From Clarkia xantiana subsp. parviflora (taxonomy: Eukaryota > Streptophyta > Magnoliopsida > Myrtales > Onagraceae), in the NCBI GenBank assembly GCA_036873135.1, contig JAPTYO010000007.1, positions 14,986,763 through 15,050,762 on the forward strand: a stretch of DNA of 64,000 bases, read 5' to 3'. The notes beneath the pieces were generated by a model. The model was not told the DNA's origin. It was given only the letters and a program-made list of their open reading frames with translations, and did not search any database. Shown here one piece after another: positions 36,880 through 49,165 of the stretch. Numbering within the stretch: the first letter of the stretch is position 1; each line of letters begins with the position of its first letter. The translations under genes and the position numbers were made by a program.

Positions 36880-38650
36880 TTGCGGGTGCGTTATTGCCCC
36901 GTGATCAATGAATTGTTTCAGATCACCTCTTTGTACTGCGTTGTTGATGCTTAACTTCAAGCTAAAGCAGTCGTTAGTGTCGTAACCGTGCGCATCAAGG
37001 TTATCACACTATTTATCTTTCTCATTCCCAACCATTAGGTTTCTCCACCTTGTCGAAGGTGTCCATATCTTTAGGTGCCTCATCTATCTCGGGACAACTG
37101 CTTGCGGTACATTCAATGGCACAAAATTGATGACATTAACATCTCTTTCCCTTTGGAAATCTCCTGGTTGATTCCTCACTTGAGGAGGGTGCCAGTCATT
37201 TTGTTTGATGGGTTGAGGCAATTGAGGTGGTTTACCCTTATTTAGTTTTGCATTCTCTTCCTTCGAGGCTTGAATCTTTGCCTTTTTGTTCGTTCTATGC
37301 CTTTCCAGGTCTATGTGGGTTTTCACTCTTGCTGCCAGTTCTTCCAAACTACTCGCAGATCTTTTCAGCTAAAGTTGAGCAAAAGCGACCTAGATTTCTA
37401 ATAAAAGTTCTCACTATTTCACCTTCAGTCATGTCCCCTTGTATATCTGCCAAGTTTTGGTTTAACCTGGTGTAATAGCTTGCCAATGATTCATCATTCT
37501 CTTGCTTGACATCGTCAATTGAATTTGTTCCCTTTAGCAACTTTCGTTCTCCCAAGTATCTCTGGAGGAACTTTGATTTTAGATATGACCATGAGGGAAC
37601 GCTTTCATTAGGCAGACCAAAGAACCAATGGGATGCCATTCCTGACAGGGTGTTTGGGAACAGAAGCGTTGTGTGTCGATCATCACTAGTCCTTCCCAGA
37701 AGAGATGCCTCATGTTGTTGTATGTGTTCTAGGGGATCACATTTTCCATTGTACTTTTCTATCTTTATCAAGTTCAACGAATATGGGACTCGGTTGAGTA
37801 CTATCTCCCTTGTAAAAAGGGTGGTAGCATTGTCACTCAACGTATGTATCACATTTGTCTTTGATTCATTCATCTTCCTTGTTATCATTGCCTCAACTTC
37901 CTCCTGAGTTAAGATCATTGGTGACATGTTGTGATTCATTTGCGGCATGTCGTAACTGACAACAGGGCTTGGAGGGATTCCATGTCCTTGGTAGAACGGA
38001 CTATAAGTGTGTGCAGGATATCCTTGCTGGGGTGGTTGTTAGAATTCTTGCCTCCGCTGCTGTTGTGGCTGCGAGTGTTCTCTCAATGGGGTATATGCCC
38101 ATGCACCTTGTGGCGCTTGGTTTTGTTGTTGTCTTGGAGGAGCGGATTGGTGCCTTATCATTGGAGATGGTATCTGTTCACTCCTTCTTTGAGTTTCATG
38201 TTGTCACATCGGAGCGTGTGGGTATTGGTCCGTTTGCGGCATCTGCCTCTCTTGTCTGTTCATTACAGCCTCCCTATATGGCAATAAATCGTTGAGTGCT
38301 GACATGAATCCTGGAGTCACTGTCTGTGCTTCATGTGAATACATTGGTCTGGGATTGGCTTTGTGATCACGTTGGTTGTATGTCGGCGTGTTTTGAGATG
38401 GCATTCCATACAGGTATTCTTGCGAATGCATTCCGTAATGGTATCCCTGCGGGGGTGCAGTGTAGTGGAACGCTTGGGGTGGCACCCCCTGTTGCGTTCG
38501 TTGTCTTTGTGGTTGTTGGTCTGCCATTGGTGTTGAAGCTGTGGAAGACTGAGCCCCAGCTAGGCGTGAATGTCCTCCTTGATTTTTCTGTGGTGCCTGT
38601 GGCGTTGGTTGTTGGGTCAGCGGCACCGGCGGTCTCTCTCGGTTGTTCTG
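36880..38650 (-). pseudogene. gag of element A
   Basis: A Gln/Pro-rich N-terminal part (38626-38204), the conserved gag core at 37948-37349 (GMASHWFFGLPNESV, LKSKFLQRYLGER, QENDESLASYYTRLNQ) and a zinc-knuckle-like DAHGYDTNDCFSLK near 37000. Stops and frame changes separate the three, so no full gag is produced from this copy. Confidence 0.8.
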
Positions 38651-38673
38651 TGGTGGAATATCTTCAGGATGAC

Positions 38674-39123
38674 TGTCACATAGGGCTTATTTTTCCGTCT
38701 AAGTATAGCTCTTGCTGGCGTGATCCTCCCCCGAACCACCAGCCAACACTTGAATCCAACGCAGCCAAGAAGACACGAACAAGCCAAAAACGCAGCTAAG
38801 GGATTCCAACTCAAGAAACGCACCAAGAAAGTCCAAGAACAAGATCCAACACGCAGCAAACACAAGTAAATCGAAGAACACAAGATAAAGATTGTTGAAC
38901 ACTTACCTTTATTACTCAATATCGGCAACACGCCTGAATTACACCCTCTAATTTAGACGCTCACTTCACTCCTCAGTCTTGCAGCAATTTGGGTGTACAA
39001 GATCTCATTATAACACAATGGGACACTCCCCTTTATATAGATTTCGAAATCCTAGCTGCCCTAGGTAAAACTCCATCTATATCTATCCAATTCTATCTAT
39101 ACTTAGCTAGGATATATATTTAT

Positions 39124-39166
<43 letters not shown>

Positions 39167-39856
39167 ATAGCTATTACAAAAACCCACAAGTATATCTAAG
39201 TTCCCTTGAAATATAGCTATAGATAGAATTTTCACATATCTTGGGCAGATTTGATCTTCCTTGGCAACCAAGCAACTTGTTTGCATCCCTTAATCTCGAA
39301 TCCTCACAGGCCTGGGCTTGTCTTTCCATCTAACATGGGTTTCCAGCCAACTCTGGTTCAATTCAGCCTTTCACTTGCTGAGCACGGGCTGAACACACAA
39401 AATGCACGGGTCATGCACACTAAAAGCACAGGCCAAGCACTGTCTGAGCACTTGACTGGCAGCTTCGTCTGGGAAATCTGCTGGGCACGGGACTGGCACT
39501 CACCAAGCACAGGCAAAGCACACAAAATGCACGGGACAAACACACTGAATGCACGGGACGAGTGCTGAGGCTGGTACGGGACAAACTCTTCGCTGGTACA
39601 GGACAACTCTTTGCTCGTACGGGACAATCTTGGGATGGACACGGGAAAATCACTCGATGACGCGGGCCAAACTCTTGTCCACGGATTGAATCCCACAAAC
39701 TCCACTTTGCTGCCAATTATTCCAAAACACCCAAAACACCTTACACAATGCTACGATTCACTATTTTTACCTTCCAAACGCTTGCAAGGCTTGGGAAGCA
39801 CGTCTATCATAGCCAAATTCGTACTTCCCAACAAGTCAGATTTTACGGGTCTGACA
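38674..39856 (-). repeat. LTR of element B (3' LTR in element orientation)
   Basis: 1183 bp, TGTCACATAGGG...GGGTCTGACA on the plus strand. It contains an AT run of about 38 bp near 39127-39164 that is only about 10 bp in the partner. Confidence 0.9.
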
Positions 39857-39880
39857 AACCTCCCCCACCACTCCAAGTCG
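39857..39880 (-). other. Polypurine tract of element B
   Basis: The minus strand reads GGAGTGGTGGGGGAGGTT directly before the LTR start TGTCAGACC. Confidence 0.8.
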
Positions 39881-40169
39881 GCGCCCTCATCAACACTTAT
39901 TCGAAGCACTCTTCAACCCGGGGCCCATACTCCCTTCGAAAGCGCGCCATCTCTTCTGCCCCATCGCTCCTCACGCAAGCCTCGTAATCTTCATGAGCGA
40001 ACGATGCAGATGCAACTTCCAAGCTATTTCCTTTGTGGAATGCTTCAACACCTCCGCGAGCTGAATGCTTCTTTGGCGCAGGCAAACATGCATTTTCCTT
40101 GGACTTTCCCCGCATCTTCTCGCATAATCGTCGAAGTAGTCCCGTTACTCCGCGCCATGCTCCTTTGCC

Positions 40170-41230
40170 TCATTGTCTGGACTTTTTCTCGTCCGAGACC
40201 ACGCTTTCCGTGTCAACTGCAACCTTAACAATCTCTCGACTTGTTAGGACGGTCTTCTCATCACTCGATGGCAGCTCCCTTTTCTCTTCCGAGTCGCGCA
40301 CTTCAGGCACAAGTGCCGAACTCCGATCCAATCCATCCTTCAACAAGCTGGTCTCTTTGCACACCATTCCACCAATGCGCCCCTCGAATCTGACTTCCGG
40401 ATCGCCAAACTCACTCGTCTCCCTGTAAGGAGTAGAAGACCGCTTTTTCCATACTTGTTGAACTCCACTGCGCCTTGACTTGCCCCCGACATTCGTCTTG
40501 GCCTCCCTTGCAGCTGAATTCCCATGGCGCCTCCACCTTCTTAATTTCCCACGCTCTTCCGGTTTCAGCTGAATTGGATCTTGGACGTTTTCTTCTTGTT
40601 CCAGCTCTTGCGCTAGCTGAATAGCTGAAACGTAATCAACCGACCTCCTCGCCTTCGGAACTTCTCGAACGCCTGGCACAAAACAGGGTTCATTCGGGTC
40701 GTTGATCATAATTCCGCAAGATAAGGCATCACCATCACGTTGTTGCTTGCAAGGAAGCTGTTCCCAAGGATGAAATCGAAATCATCCATTGGCACCACCA
40801 AAAACTCGATCGGGCCACGCCAGTTTCCAATCTCCGCTTGAATACGTACCGTGCCCTTCGCCTCCATGCTTTCCGAGTTCACCGCTTTGACACGCCCTGA
40901 GTACTTAGTGACCTTGAATCCCAGATTCGCGCATGCTTCTTCCGAACACAACAAATTTGTCGATCCCGTATCCACCATCACCACTGCATCCTTTCCATCA
41001 AGACAAGCATTAATTTGGACTAACAAAGGATTTTTAGTTACCTTGCTCGTCACCATTGCTCCTAGCACTTGCATTGGAGCAATCCGGGTCACCGCTTCCT
41101 CCTCATCGTCCGACGTATCATCGGTCATCCTTGCTGCACTCAACTTCTCCTTAGGTTTCTTGGGACATTCACGAGCAATGTGCGGCTCGTCGCAAATAAA
41201 GCATCCGCGGTGAGATTTCGATCCTTTCAT
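40170..41230 (-). pseudogene. Zinc knuckle, protease and downstream region of element B
   Basis: 41230-40706 encodes a CX2CX4HX4C zinc knuckle (CFICDEPHIAREC) and a retroviral-type aspartic protease with VDTGSTNLL and FILGNSFL. A frame change follows at 40706. 40709-40170 continues with DPNEPCFVPG and a Lys/Glu-rich segment. Nothing like reverse transcriptase follows before the LTR. Confidence 0.85.
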
Positions 41231-41364
41231 TTTGGTCCCTTAGAATCGCCCTTATCTTGCTTCCCATTGGATTGGGGCTTGGACGTCCCCTTCCCCTTGT
41301 CACGATGTTTAGAAGCCCTCTGCTCCTTACCATCGCGGCTAGCATCTTCCGACTGTTTCAAGGC

Positions 41365-42002
41365 TCAAAGCTCGATCAATCCGTCCGCAGCAATTATCGC
41401 AGCCTTCAAGTCCTCGGCTCCTCGACGATGTAACTCCACCTGAGCCCAATCTTGCAAACCCTTCACGAAGTGAAAGAGCCTATCCTCATCTTCCATGCTC
41501 GAGATCGCAGTCATGATCGCTATAAATTGCTCAATGTACTCACGAATCGAACCTGTCTGCTTCAAATTCAAAAGCTTTTGACGAGCCACCCAAGCACTAT
41601 TGTTTGGCATGTAACGAGCTTTTAACTCTTTGCGCAACTCTTCCCAAGTAGTCAAAGGTTCCTCCCCATTCGCATCACAAGAAGTTAGATAACTTCTCCA
41701 CCAAGCAATCGCATCACCTTCGAAGTACGCAGTTGCGCACCTCACTTGTTTCGACTCAGGGACTTCAGCATCCTTGAAGTACTGATCCATACGCCATAAA
41801 ACTCTTCCAAGGCCTGGGAATCACGAACACCTGGAAAGGGTTTTGGTTCACGTACCTTAACTCTCACATCAGAGCGACTGTTCACACTCTTCTTTATCAG
41901 TTTAAATTCCTCACGCACCGATTCCGCAAAGACCTCCACCTCCCGGACACGATTCAGTTGTGCAGCCAACCTTGTCTCAAATTCTGTCATCCGTGTTTCC
42001 AC
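41365..42002 (-). pseudogene. gag of element B
   Basis: Typical gag core: PKPFPGVRDSQALEEF, then QYFKDAEVPESKQV, GDAIAWWRSYL, TWEELRKELKARY and SIREYIEQF. A one-base deletion in a T run near 41795 splits it into two frames. A stop near 41365 and a second frame change before 41230 separate it from the protease. Confidence 0.88.
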
Positions 42003-42187
42003 TCATTGCCTATGCTCGTGCAGATTGACCAGAACCGTCAATATGTGCTTGATGGACTGACCCTTCCCACACTAACAAGGAATTCCCTGCACTTCGCAAC
42101 GACTTCTTCCACCGACATCCCGCAGCTTCAGCTTTCTTTACCGCAAAGAAAGATTCGATCTTGAATACGACAGCTTCTTCTTGTTGG

Positions 42188-42206
42188 AACGCAACTCTGA
42201 TACCAC
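42188..42206 (-). other. Primer-binding site of element B
   Basis: The minus strand reads TGGTATCAGAGTTGCG one base after the LTR end, complementary to initiator Met-tRNA as in many plant LTR elements. Confidence 0.88.
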
Positions 42207-43354
42207 TGTCACAAGGGCTAAATTTAGGGCTTATTTTTCCGCCTAAGTATAGCTCTTGCTGGTGTGATCCTCCCCAGAACCACCAGCCAACACTTGAATC
42301 CAATGCAGCCAAGAAGACACGAACAAGCCAAAAACGCAGCTAAGGGATTCCAACTCAAGAAACGCACCAAGAAAGTCCAAGAACAAGATCCAACACGCAG
42401 CAAACACAAGTAAATCGAAGAACACAAGATAAAGATTGTTGAACATTTTCCTTTATTACTCAATATCGGCAACACGCCTGAATTACACCATCTAATTTAG
42501 ACGCTCACTTCACTCCTCAGTCTTGCAACAATTTGGGTGTACAAGATCTGATTATAACACAATAGGACACTCCCCTTTATATAGATTTTGAAATCCTAGC
42601 TGCCCTAGGTATAACTCCATCTATATCTATCCAGTTCTATCTATACTTAGCTAGGATATATATTTATAACATATATATATCCATAGCTATTACAAAAACC
42701 CACAAATCCTTAAATATAGCTATAGTTAGAATCTTCACATATCTTGGGCAGATTTGATCTTCCTTGGCAGCCAAGTAACTTGTTTGCATCCCTTAATCTC
42801 GAATCCTCACAGGCCTGGGCTTGTCTTTCCATCTAACATGGGTTTCCAGCCAACTCTGGTCCAATTCAGCCTTTCACTTGCTGAGCACGGGCTGAACACA
42901 CAAAAAGCACGGGCCATGCACACTAAAAGCACGGGCCAAGCACTGTCTGAGCACTTGACTGGCAGCTTCGTCTTGGACATTTACTGGGCACGGGACTGGC
43001 ACTCACCAAGCACGGACAAAGCACACAAAATGCACGGGACGAACACGCTGAATGCACGGGACGAGTGCTGAGGCTGGTACGGGACAAACTCTTCGCTTGT
43101 ACGGGACAACTCTTTGCTCGTACGGGACAATCTTGGGATGGACACGGGAAAATCACTTGATGACGCGGGCCAAACTCTTGTCCACGGATTGAATCCCACA
43201 AACTCTACTTTGCTGCCAATTATTCCAAAACACCCAAAACACGTTACACAATGCTACGATTCACTATTTTTACCTTCCAAACGCTTGCAAGGCTTGGGAT
43301 AAACGTCTATCATAGCCAAATTCGTACTTCCCAACAACTCAGATTTTACGGACA
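42207..43354 (-). repeat. LTR of element B (5' LTR in element orientation)
   Basis: About 1148 bp, matching 38674-39856 with scattered base changes. Its outer end lacks the gtctg of the partner's GGGTCTGACA. Confidence 0.88.
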
Positions 43355-43421
43355 GGGATCCTCTCTTAACTGCTGATTGTTTGCCATCGATCTCGTGATG
43401 GCCAGGTTTGTTTGTTCAAAA

Positions 43422-43439
43422 CCCACAGACGGCGCCAAG
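43422..43439 (-). other. Primer-binding site of element A
   Basis: The minus strand reads TTGGCGCCGTCTGTGGG immediately after the LTR. TGGCGCCG-type sites are usual in the Tat/Athila group. Confidence 0.8.
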
Positions 43440-44138
43440 TGTTAAGTCTTGTGTATCGGGTTGACGGGTTCTCGGTCTGAATGACAAACTCACAGGTAGA
43501 TTTCCTTCCTCCGTAATCCGATTCTCTTCTTCCGTAATCTGTTTGCTTCCGCTTTCCTCGCGGTCCGTCTCCTCGCGATCCTGCACGAGGGGTAAGCCGG
43601 GGGTGGTAACGGCGAATTCTCTCCGATGCTTAAATCAGTATATCGTTCTAGAGAGAGAAAGTAGAGAGAATGCAGAGCTCAAATATTTCAAGTCGCACTA
43701 AGTTCAAATGAAAGGCGGTTGGGTTCTATATATAAGCTCAAGGGAGATTAAGGTGGTTAATGACACTGTTAACTCCTAAACGAGCTTAGTTAACAAATAA
43801 TAAAGGGATTAGACCATTAGCAAGCATGAGAGGGTTCGTGATATTTTCTAAAGGTCGGACGTGCAAAGTGAGGTTGGGTCGCCTCGAGGGGCGGTTTGGA
43901 TGACGGTTCGTGGTCGGACTGAAAGTCCTATCCCAAAGGCTTGGGATCGGACCAACATGTTCGGTCTCCCCTAGGAGAGATCGGACCAGCAACGCGTTTG
44001 GGCGGGCGTTTTTTCCCGTCCGAACTGTTTTGCCGTGGGTAACGTTTTCATGTCAAAGTTTCGTTACAATCGTTCGTGGGGTAATTAAAATAATACAATC
44101 TGAATGAAAACAGGTATAAATTGAGCGTATATCCATCA
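43440..44138 (-). repeat. LTR of element A (5' LTR in element orientation)
   Basis: 699 bp, TGTTAAGTCTTG...ATATCCATCA on the plus strand. The block 43907-44015 differs wholly from the matching part of the other LTR. Confidence 0.92.
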
Positions 44139-44590
44139 TAAACATATATATTATATGTTTATGGATGATTATATATATTATATTCTATTATAGAATTTTT
44201 TTTTATATATATAGTAATTAGTGATTATATACATTTATAAAGAAAATAATATATATAATGATATGTACCTTATACGAGATATTGGCAATTGGGGAATTTG
44301 GACCGCCCTTCATGGTAGTCCATTAACTTAACTCAATTGAGTTGTAAGTTAATTAGAGCAAGTAGTCATAATTATAACTTTAGTACCGAAATAATTAGGG
44401 TTAGGGGCCCTATTTGATTACTCATTAACTATAAGGATTATGGTCCACTAATAGTGACTTCTGTAGTAAGTTCGGCCGACCTAATACTTGGAGGTTAAGT
44501 TTTCTTAAACTCCTTAATTAATATGGAGCAGATATATTTGTTAAGCCTAGAAATATATTTGGTAACTAAATATATATAATTGTCTATGGA

Positions 44591-44645
<55 letters not shown>

Positions 44646-45429
44646 GATATATATATATATAATATTATATCATAGAAAATCTAAATATAATCTTTATTGG
44701 AATTAAGAGAATAGAGAGCGTAGCCTACTCCCTAGAACCCGGTTCACTTCTTCCTATCTGTGAGTTTTAGTTCGTGGATAATTATGCCTTCTTTTTCGTG
44801 TTGAGCGAGATTGAAGGATCCCGATCGGTGAGCCGTGAAACAACAACGTTGAAGACTGGGAGCCAAGGAGCTTGAAGATCAATAACGTGGGATTGGCCAC
44901 GTACAAGGGCTCAATCATCAAGTTAGGACATGTGAGCCCGATACAAACTGCAATGCCAAGAAGCGTCATCACATGATGCATATTATAAATTTCAACCAAC
45001 GAAAGCGTCGCCAGGTGATGCAGACTGCAAAGATCATAAGTGTCACCACGTGATGTAGATTGCATTGCTTAAATTGCAGCGATAAATTTTAAATCGACAC
45101 AAAGTGTCACACCCCAAAATCTACCCTAGAAGGGCTGATAACTAAAGTTTATCCATAACAAATAATTAACTAAGTCCAACTCTCATCATATAGAAAACTC
45201 TGATACCATAAACATATACCAGTAAAAAAAAAAAATACATTTCTTATAATTGAAGCTTCCGCTTCGCACTCTGATAACTCAACCATCTTGTATCTTCTTT
45301 GTTTTCAAAATCCACAAACAATAATATACTATCTTGAAATTGTGGATTGAGGTGGGGGTTAAGTTGCGGAAACAACCTAGTGAGTGACATAACCCTAGCC
45401 CTACTGGATCAAGTATCGTTTAAAACGTA
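44139..45429. other. Repetitive AT-rich DNA right of element A
   Basis: 44290-44560 repeats the family seen at 29360-29523 (ttcggccgaccta). A (TA)n tract lies at 44598-44661. 44990-45055 holds three near-copies of a gcgtcaccacgtgatgca-like phrase. 45108-45215 (tgtcacaccccaaaa... ctctgatacca) looks like the edge of an old LTR element with a Met-tRNA primer site. No gene seen. Confidence 0.5.
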
Positions 45430-45877
45430 TTTTTGATAAATATAAAATTTTAAAAAAAAAAAGTTTTATGCATCATCATTTCATCAATTGGGGTCAATTT
45501 CCCCCCAGTTGGACCATCCAATTGGACCAATCCTGGGCCATGTCTGAGTCTGACCCCGGTCAGGGTCACTTGGTTCCGGGAGCCCAGAGCTAGGTCCATG
45601 AGCATAGTTGTTCGATTTGGGTCTTCGAGACTAAATTGAACAAGAAAAAAGTTAGGCATGTGTAATAGATGGACTAAATTGAACAAAATCAAAAGTATAT
45701 GGCAAGTCACGTGACTTGCATGTGTCACTTGACGGAAAAATCTAAAGATCAACTAACAGATGGACCAAAAGTCTACAAAGTTCAAACGTTTGGAACCAAA
45801 AGTATACAAAAACAAATAAATATTGTACCTAAAGCCGCATTCAGCTAAATATATTATATGAAAAGTACATTTAACCC
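45430..45877. mobile_element. Half copy of the second MULE-like family
   Basis: The right end gaaaagtacatttaaccc (45860-45877) and inner phrases (gtcacgtgacttgcatgtg, caaacgtttgg) match 23085-23679. The left terminus is missing. Confidence 0.7.
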
Positions 45878-45964
45878 AAAATAATATTATATAGATGGGG
45901 AACATAATATATGAATGTAAATTCATGGCGCTACGCAGAGTTGATCCTTCCAACCTTTTAATTC

Positions 45965-45970
<6 letters not shown>

Positions 45971-46002
<32 letters not shown>
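45971..46002. repeat. (TA)n microsatellite
   Basis: About 16 TA units between the MULE half copy and the GT14 gene. The rest of 45878-46162 shows no gene. Confidence 0.9.
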
Positions 46003-46007
<5 letters not shown>

Positions 46008-46162
46008 CCAGGTATTGCAAATGCAATGCCATATATAGATAGATGTTAATTATTGCGTCAGCACCACTCTCCCTCCCTTCCTCATAACAAATTAAAACGG
46101 TAACCTATTAATTCTTCTAGCTAAAATGATTGAAAAACATAGAGGAGAGGGTGTTATGTTAG

Positions 46163-48613
46163 TTAGTTAAGTATTTGACAAGAAGTGTTGTTCTGCTTGA
46201 CATCGACAAGTAGCTTAGTAATGAGTCGACGAAGTCTCTTGGCTCCTGGAGTTGGTATGAGCTTCTTGGGGTTGCCGATAATGGAACAATTAGTAGCAGA
46301 CTCTCCTCCTACACACCAACCTCCAGGGGTAAAGCTGTCATTTTTCCTGCCTAAGAAATCGCGGTCGATCCGATCAAGAACAGCATCGTTGCGCTTGAAC
46401 TTTCGAGCGAAGGGTGCTCCACTCTCAATCATTCTGGTCATGTCGTCCATTGTGAGAATATGGGGATGTTGCTTTGGAGGAACGTCCCACGCAATGAAGT
46501 GCAGATCGTGGTTGATTGCAGTTCGACTGAACTCGGGTGCGTTGCATATTACGGTCTGGAAATAGCCTTCAGGAGAGGACACAAAGTTGGTGTAGTACAT
46601 CAATGCAGTTCTTGGCAAGTTGTCCCAACCCCATATGCAGTACTCCACAAACGACCGTGACAAAACCATCCAGGCCGAACCTAAATGCATACATAATCTA
46701 CTATGTCATCCAACAAAACAATTAATTATATGGTTAAGAACTTGTAAACTGTCTAAAGTGTCACCAATGTTGAAATTTGGTATTTGAAGTTTAAAATGTT
46801 AAAATTGATAGTCTCAGTTTTCATTTTTGTTGAAATTTGGCGTCTCTGCGCGTATTTTCCTCTACCTTCAATCATTTTCATCAACTCACTCGTAATCCAT
46901 CATTCTTTATTTTTCACAAAGTCGTCAAATTTCTCCCAAAACTTGAACATTCAAAAGAAAAATGTTTCCAACAGAGTGGTGTGGAGCAATTTACAACCAT
47001 AACAGAGTGAGATTTACTTGCGCAGATGTGGTCAACTTCTTAGGTGACGGTTCCGGCAAGGCGACGAGGAGGGAGCGTGCATGGGAGGTCGAATTTGTCG
47101 GGATTGACTTTTCTTAAGTAATCAAACCGAGACACCAAATTTCAACAAAAATGAAATATGAGAAACTTCATTTAACGTCAGACACCAAATTTTAACATTG
47201 ATGAAACTTCAGTTTATAATGAAGAGAAACAAAAGATTTGATGCATATGCATTAATAGTGTAGCTAGGTATTAGTGACTGACCAGTAAACAACTTAAATG
47301 CAGTGGGTAAACTTCTCCGAGGTGCTACCCAGAATACATCTGACTTTGTTGACAAATATAAACCAGGATCTATCATCAAAGGCATTGCACGTTTATCCCT
47401 ACCATATATACGTACCATTAGAATTGAAGAAAGCAATGCATCCAGGATTATCATTGCTATAATTAGCTCGAAAGAAGAAGGTGGAAGCGATAGAAATTTA
47501 CTCTATGATGCTTACTCTTTCCACCCGAGATCGCTTGTGTGTTCAATGAAATTCAGGTTCCTATTGAGACTTGCAAAAGTGTACAATAGATCTATACATA
47601 TATATAATAGGTTAAGTTTGTTAGATAAATGTATGCAGAAATAGAGAACAAAATTGCTAGTTAATTGATATTTGGTCATCGAATAGATTGCTAGATGAAG
47701 TTTGTTTGTAAAGGCTTAGTGTAATACCCCATACTTGAGTAACTCATTGGTTTCCTCATTTTCAGGGTCTAGGTGAGAACAATGGGCTCTATAAGGCTGA
47801 GTTGGGCTTAGTGGGACAGTCGCTTGATCTTAGGGACGTGATACTTAGCTAGCTCAGCTAGCTCATGCATGCGATTTGCTAGTTCCGTCAGGATTTCCAT
47901 CTTAATTTCTTTGACAGATGTACTTGAAGAAAATAACTAGCAATATTTGACTGACCAAACGTTAGTAGCAATTTTTGGCCTAAATTAGATGAAAGTCGTG
48001 ACGAATCTAGAAATGTGTACACGTGTGAAACTTGAGCTAGCACGACTGGCGAAACAAAGATGAGCTAAAGAAGGAACGTACCGTCTTGAGTGATGAGAGG
48101 ATAATCAGAAGCGCTAAGGTTGATAAACCAATCCCAATTTTGACTGTTTTTAAGAAGGATAGCACAAGCATGGAGGGTATTTGCAACCATGGTAGGTCCT
48201 CTGTAGGTAACCATGTTAGCTTTAGTGATCATATAAACATTTCCAACTTGTGAAAACAAAGGGTCATTGTGAACCCTGGTGGCAAGCTCCAATCTCTCAT
48301 CAGCTGGGGATTCCAGATCCATATGCACAATATAGTGATTGAGTGGATGGTACAGTGCTCGTAGTGTTCTCCATAGCTTATCGACATCCCCTTTTGAACC
48401 CGACACCAAGTACGCAAAACGAGGGATTCGTCGTCTAAATGGGACCTGCTGTTGCTTCTGATGATTACGGATTGATAGAATGGATGATAAGATTGAACTG
48501 ATTGGCTGTAAGGATGATGATATCATGCTCATGTATACAAACACGCATATCAAACAGCTTATCATCATAACTCCCAGTATCCATCTCTTCTCCATTATCT
48601 TCATTGCATTCAT
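46163..48613 (-). CDS. GT14-family glucuronosyltransferase (GlcAT14-like, 'Branch' domain)
   Basis: Golgi type II glycosyltransferase. Plant relatives add glucuronic acid to the beta-galactans of arabinogalactan proteins. Four exons: 48613-48082, 47591-47516, 47398-47283 and 46680-46163, 1242 nt in frame, 413 residues. There is a short cytosolic N-terminus with KRW, a signal anchor (ILGVMMISCLICVFVYMSMI), then the catalytic domain with RFAYLVSGSKGD, LYHPLNHYIVHMD, WDWFINLSASDYPL, NLNFIEHTSDLGW, IDPGLY, DVFWV, SAWMVLSR and HFIAWD. The C-terminal CVGGESATNCSIIG matches the family. Length is slightly below the usual 420-450. The first ATG of exon 1 was taken; later ones at residues 4 and 7 are possible. 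The last intron holds a MITE. Confidence 0.92.
46732..47225. mobile_element. MULE-like MITE in an intron of the GT14 gene
   Basis: The left end is GGTTAAGAACTTGTAAACTGTC. The right part has the inverse phrases caccaaattttaacattgatg and cttcagtttata. The outermost right bases are decayed. It lies within intron 46681-47282. Confidence 0.75.
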
Positions 48614-49040
48614 TCAATACATTAGCTGATACAAACTCATCATTATGTGCAAACTGCAGGATCGGAGGATCGATGATGTTGATAACAAGTGATGAAGATC
48701 ATGCAATTATTAAGAAAAAATATATAATAGTAATTAATTCAGAGAATAATGCAGCCTCATTTACTTACACTCTATGCAGAAATGAAGGAAGGACATATCC
48801 ACGTCCGATCCTATCGATGGAGGAGAGAAAGATGCATGCCAGCTTTAATTAGACAAAGTCAGATAACAAATTCCTTTCTTCTAGAACAAATTTATTAATA
48901 TTTCTTCATTTCTATTCTCTCTCCATTTTAACCAGTTTGTCCAATTAGTGTAGACGGGAGAGCTTGATATCGATTCAATCTTTACTTTCTTTAACAACAT
49001 ATTTGGTTTGTAAAATAATGAATAACGAATATGGAATTGG

Positions 49041-49131
<91 letters not shown>
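48614..49131. other. GT14 upstream region and AT tract
   Basis: Likely promoter and leader of the GT14 gene; nothing else coding. 49044-49130 is an interrupted (AT)n tract next to the Helitron-like end. Confidence 0.6.
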
Positions 49132-49165
49132 CTAGTTGTTGCGACGCGTGCATTGCACCGTGTCT
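49132..49165 (-). mobile_element. Helitron-like 3' terminus, minus orientation
   Basis: The minus strand ends in a GC-rich hairpin (GTGCAATGCACGCG) followed about ten bases later by CTAG, and then T of the AT tract. This is the usual Helitron 3' end (hairpin plus CTRR, inserted at AT). Confidence 0.7.

Larger units (their letters stand above)
38674..43354 (-). mobile_element. Inner LTR retrotransposon B (gag-protease only), nested in A
   Basis: LTRs at 38674-39856 and 42207-43354 are very similar. The primer-binding site TGGTATCAGAGT (minus strand, next to 42207; initiator Met-tRNA type) and a purine tract next to 39856 give minus orientation. The internal region is only 2.35 kb and encodes gag and protease; no reverse transcriptase or integrase. 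It is therefore of the non-autonomous TR-GAG kind. It separates A's primer-binding site from A's gag. No clear target duplication; the right LTR end seems trimmed. Confidence 0.9.
29524..44138 (-). mobile_element. Outer LTR retrotransposon A (Tat/Ogre-like), lacking RT and integrase
   Basis: LTRs at 29524-30213 and 43440-44138 both run TG to CA. The flanks tagac (29519-29523) and taaac (44139-44143) are a 5-bp duplication with one change. The primer-binding site next to the right LTR (TTGGCGCCGTCTGTGGG, minus strand) and the purine tract next to the left LTR set the orientation as minus. It encodes gag, a zinc knuckle and an aspartic protease, then a second gag-like module, then a degenerate gene on the plus strand. 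No reverse transcriptase, RNase H or integrase motif was found. Element B is inserted at 38674-43354. Confidence 0.9.

Noticed and set aside
39251..40428. Plus-strand ORFs in the LTR and internal part of element B
   Set aside because: They are antisense shadows of the LTR and gag-protease region. Similar ones recur in the other LTR and resemble no protein.
38674..43354. A clear 5-bp target duplication for element B
   Set aside because: The left flank (atgac) and right flank (gggat) do not match, and the outer end of the right LTR looks trimmed, so none is claimed.
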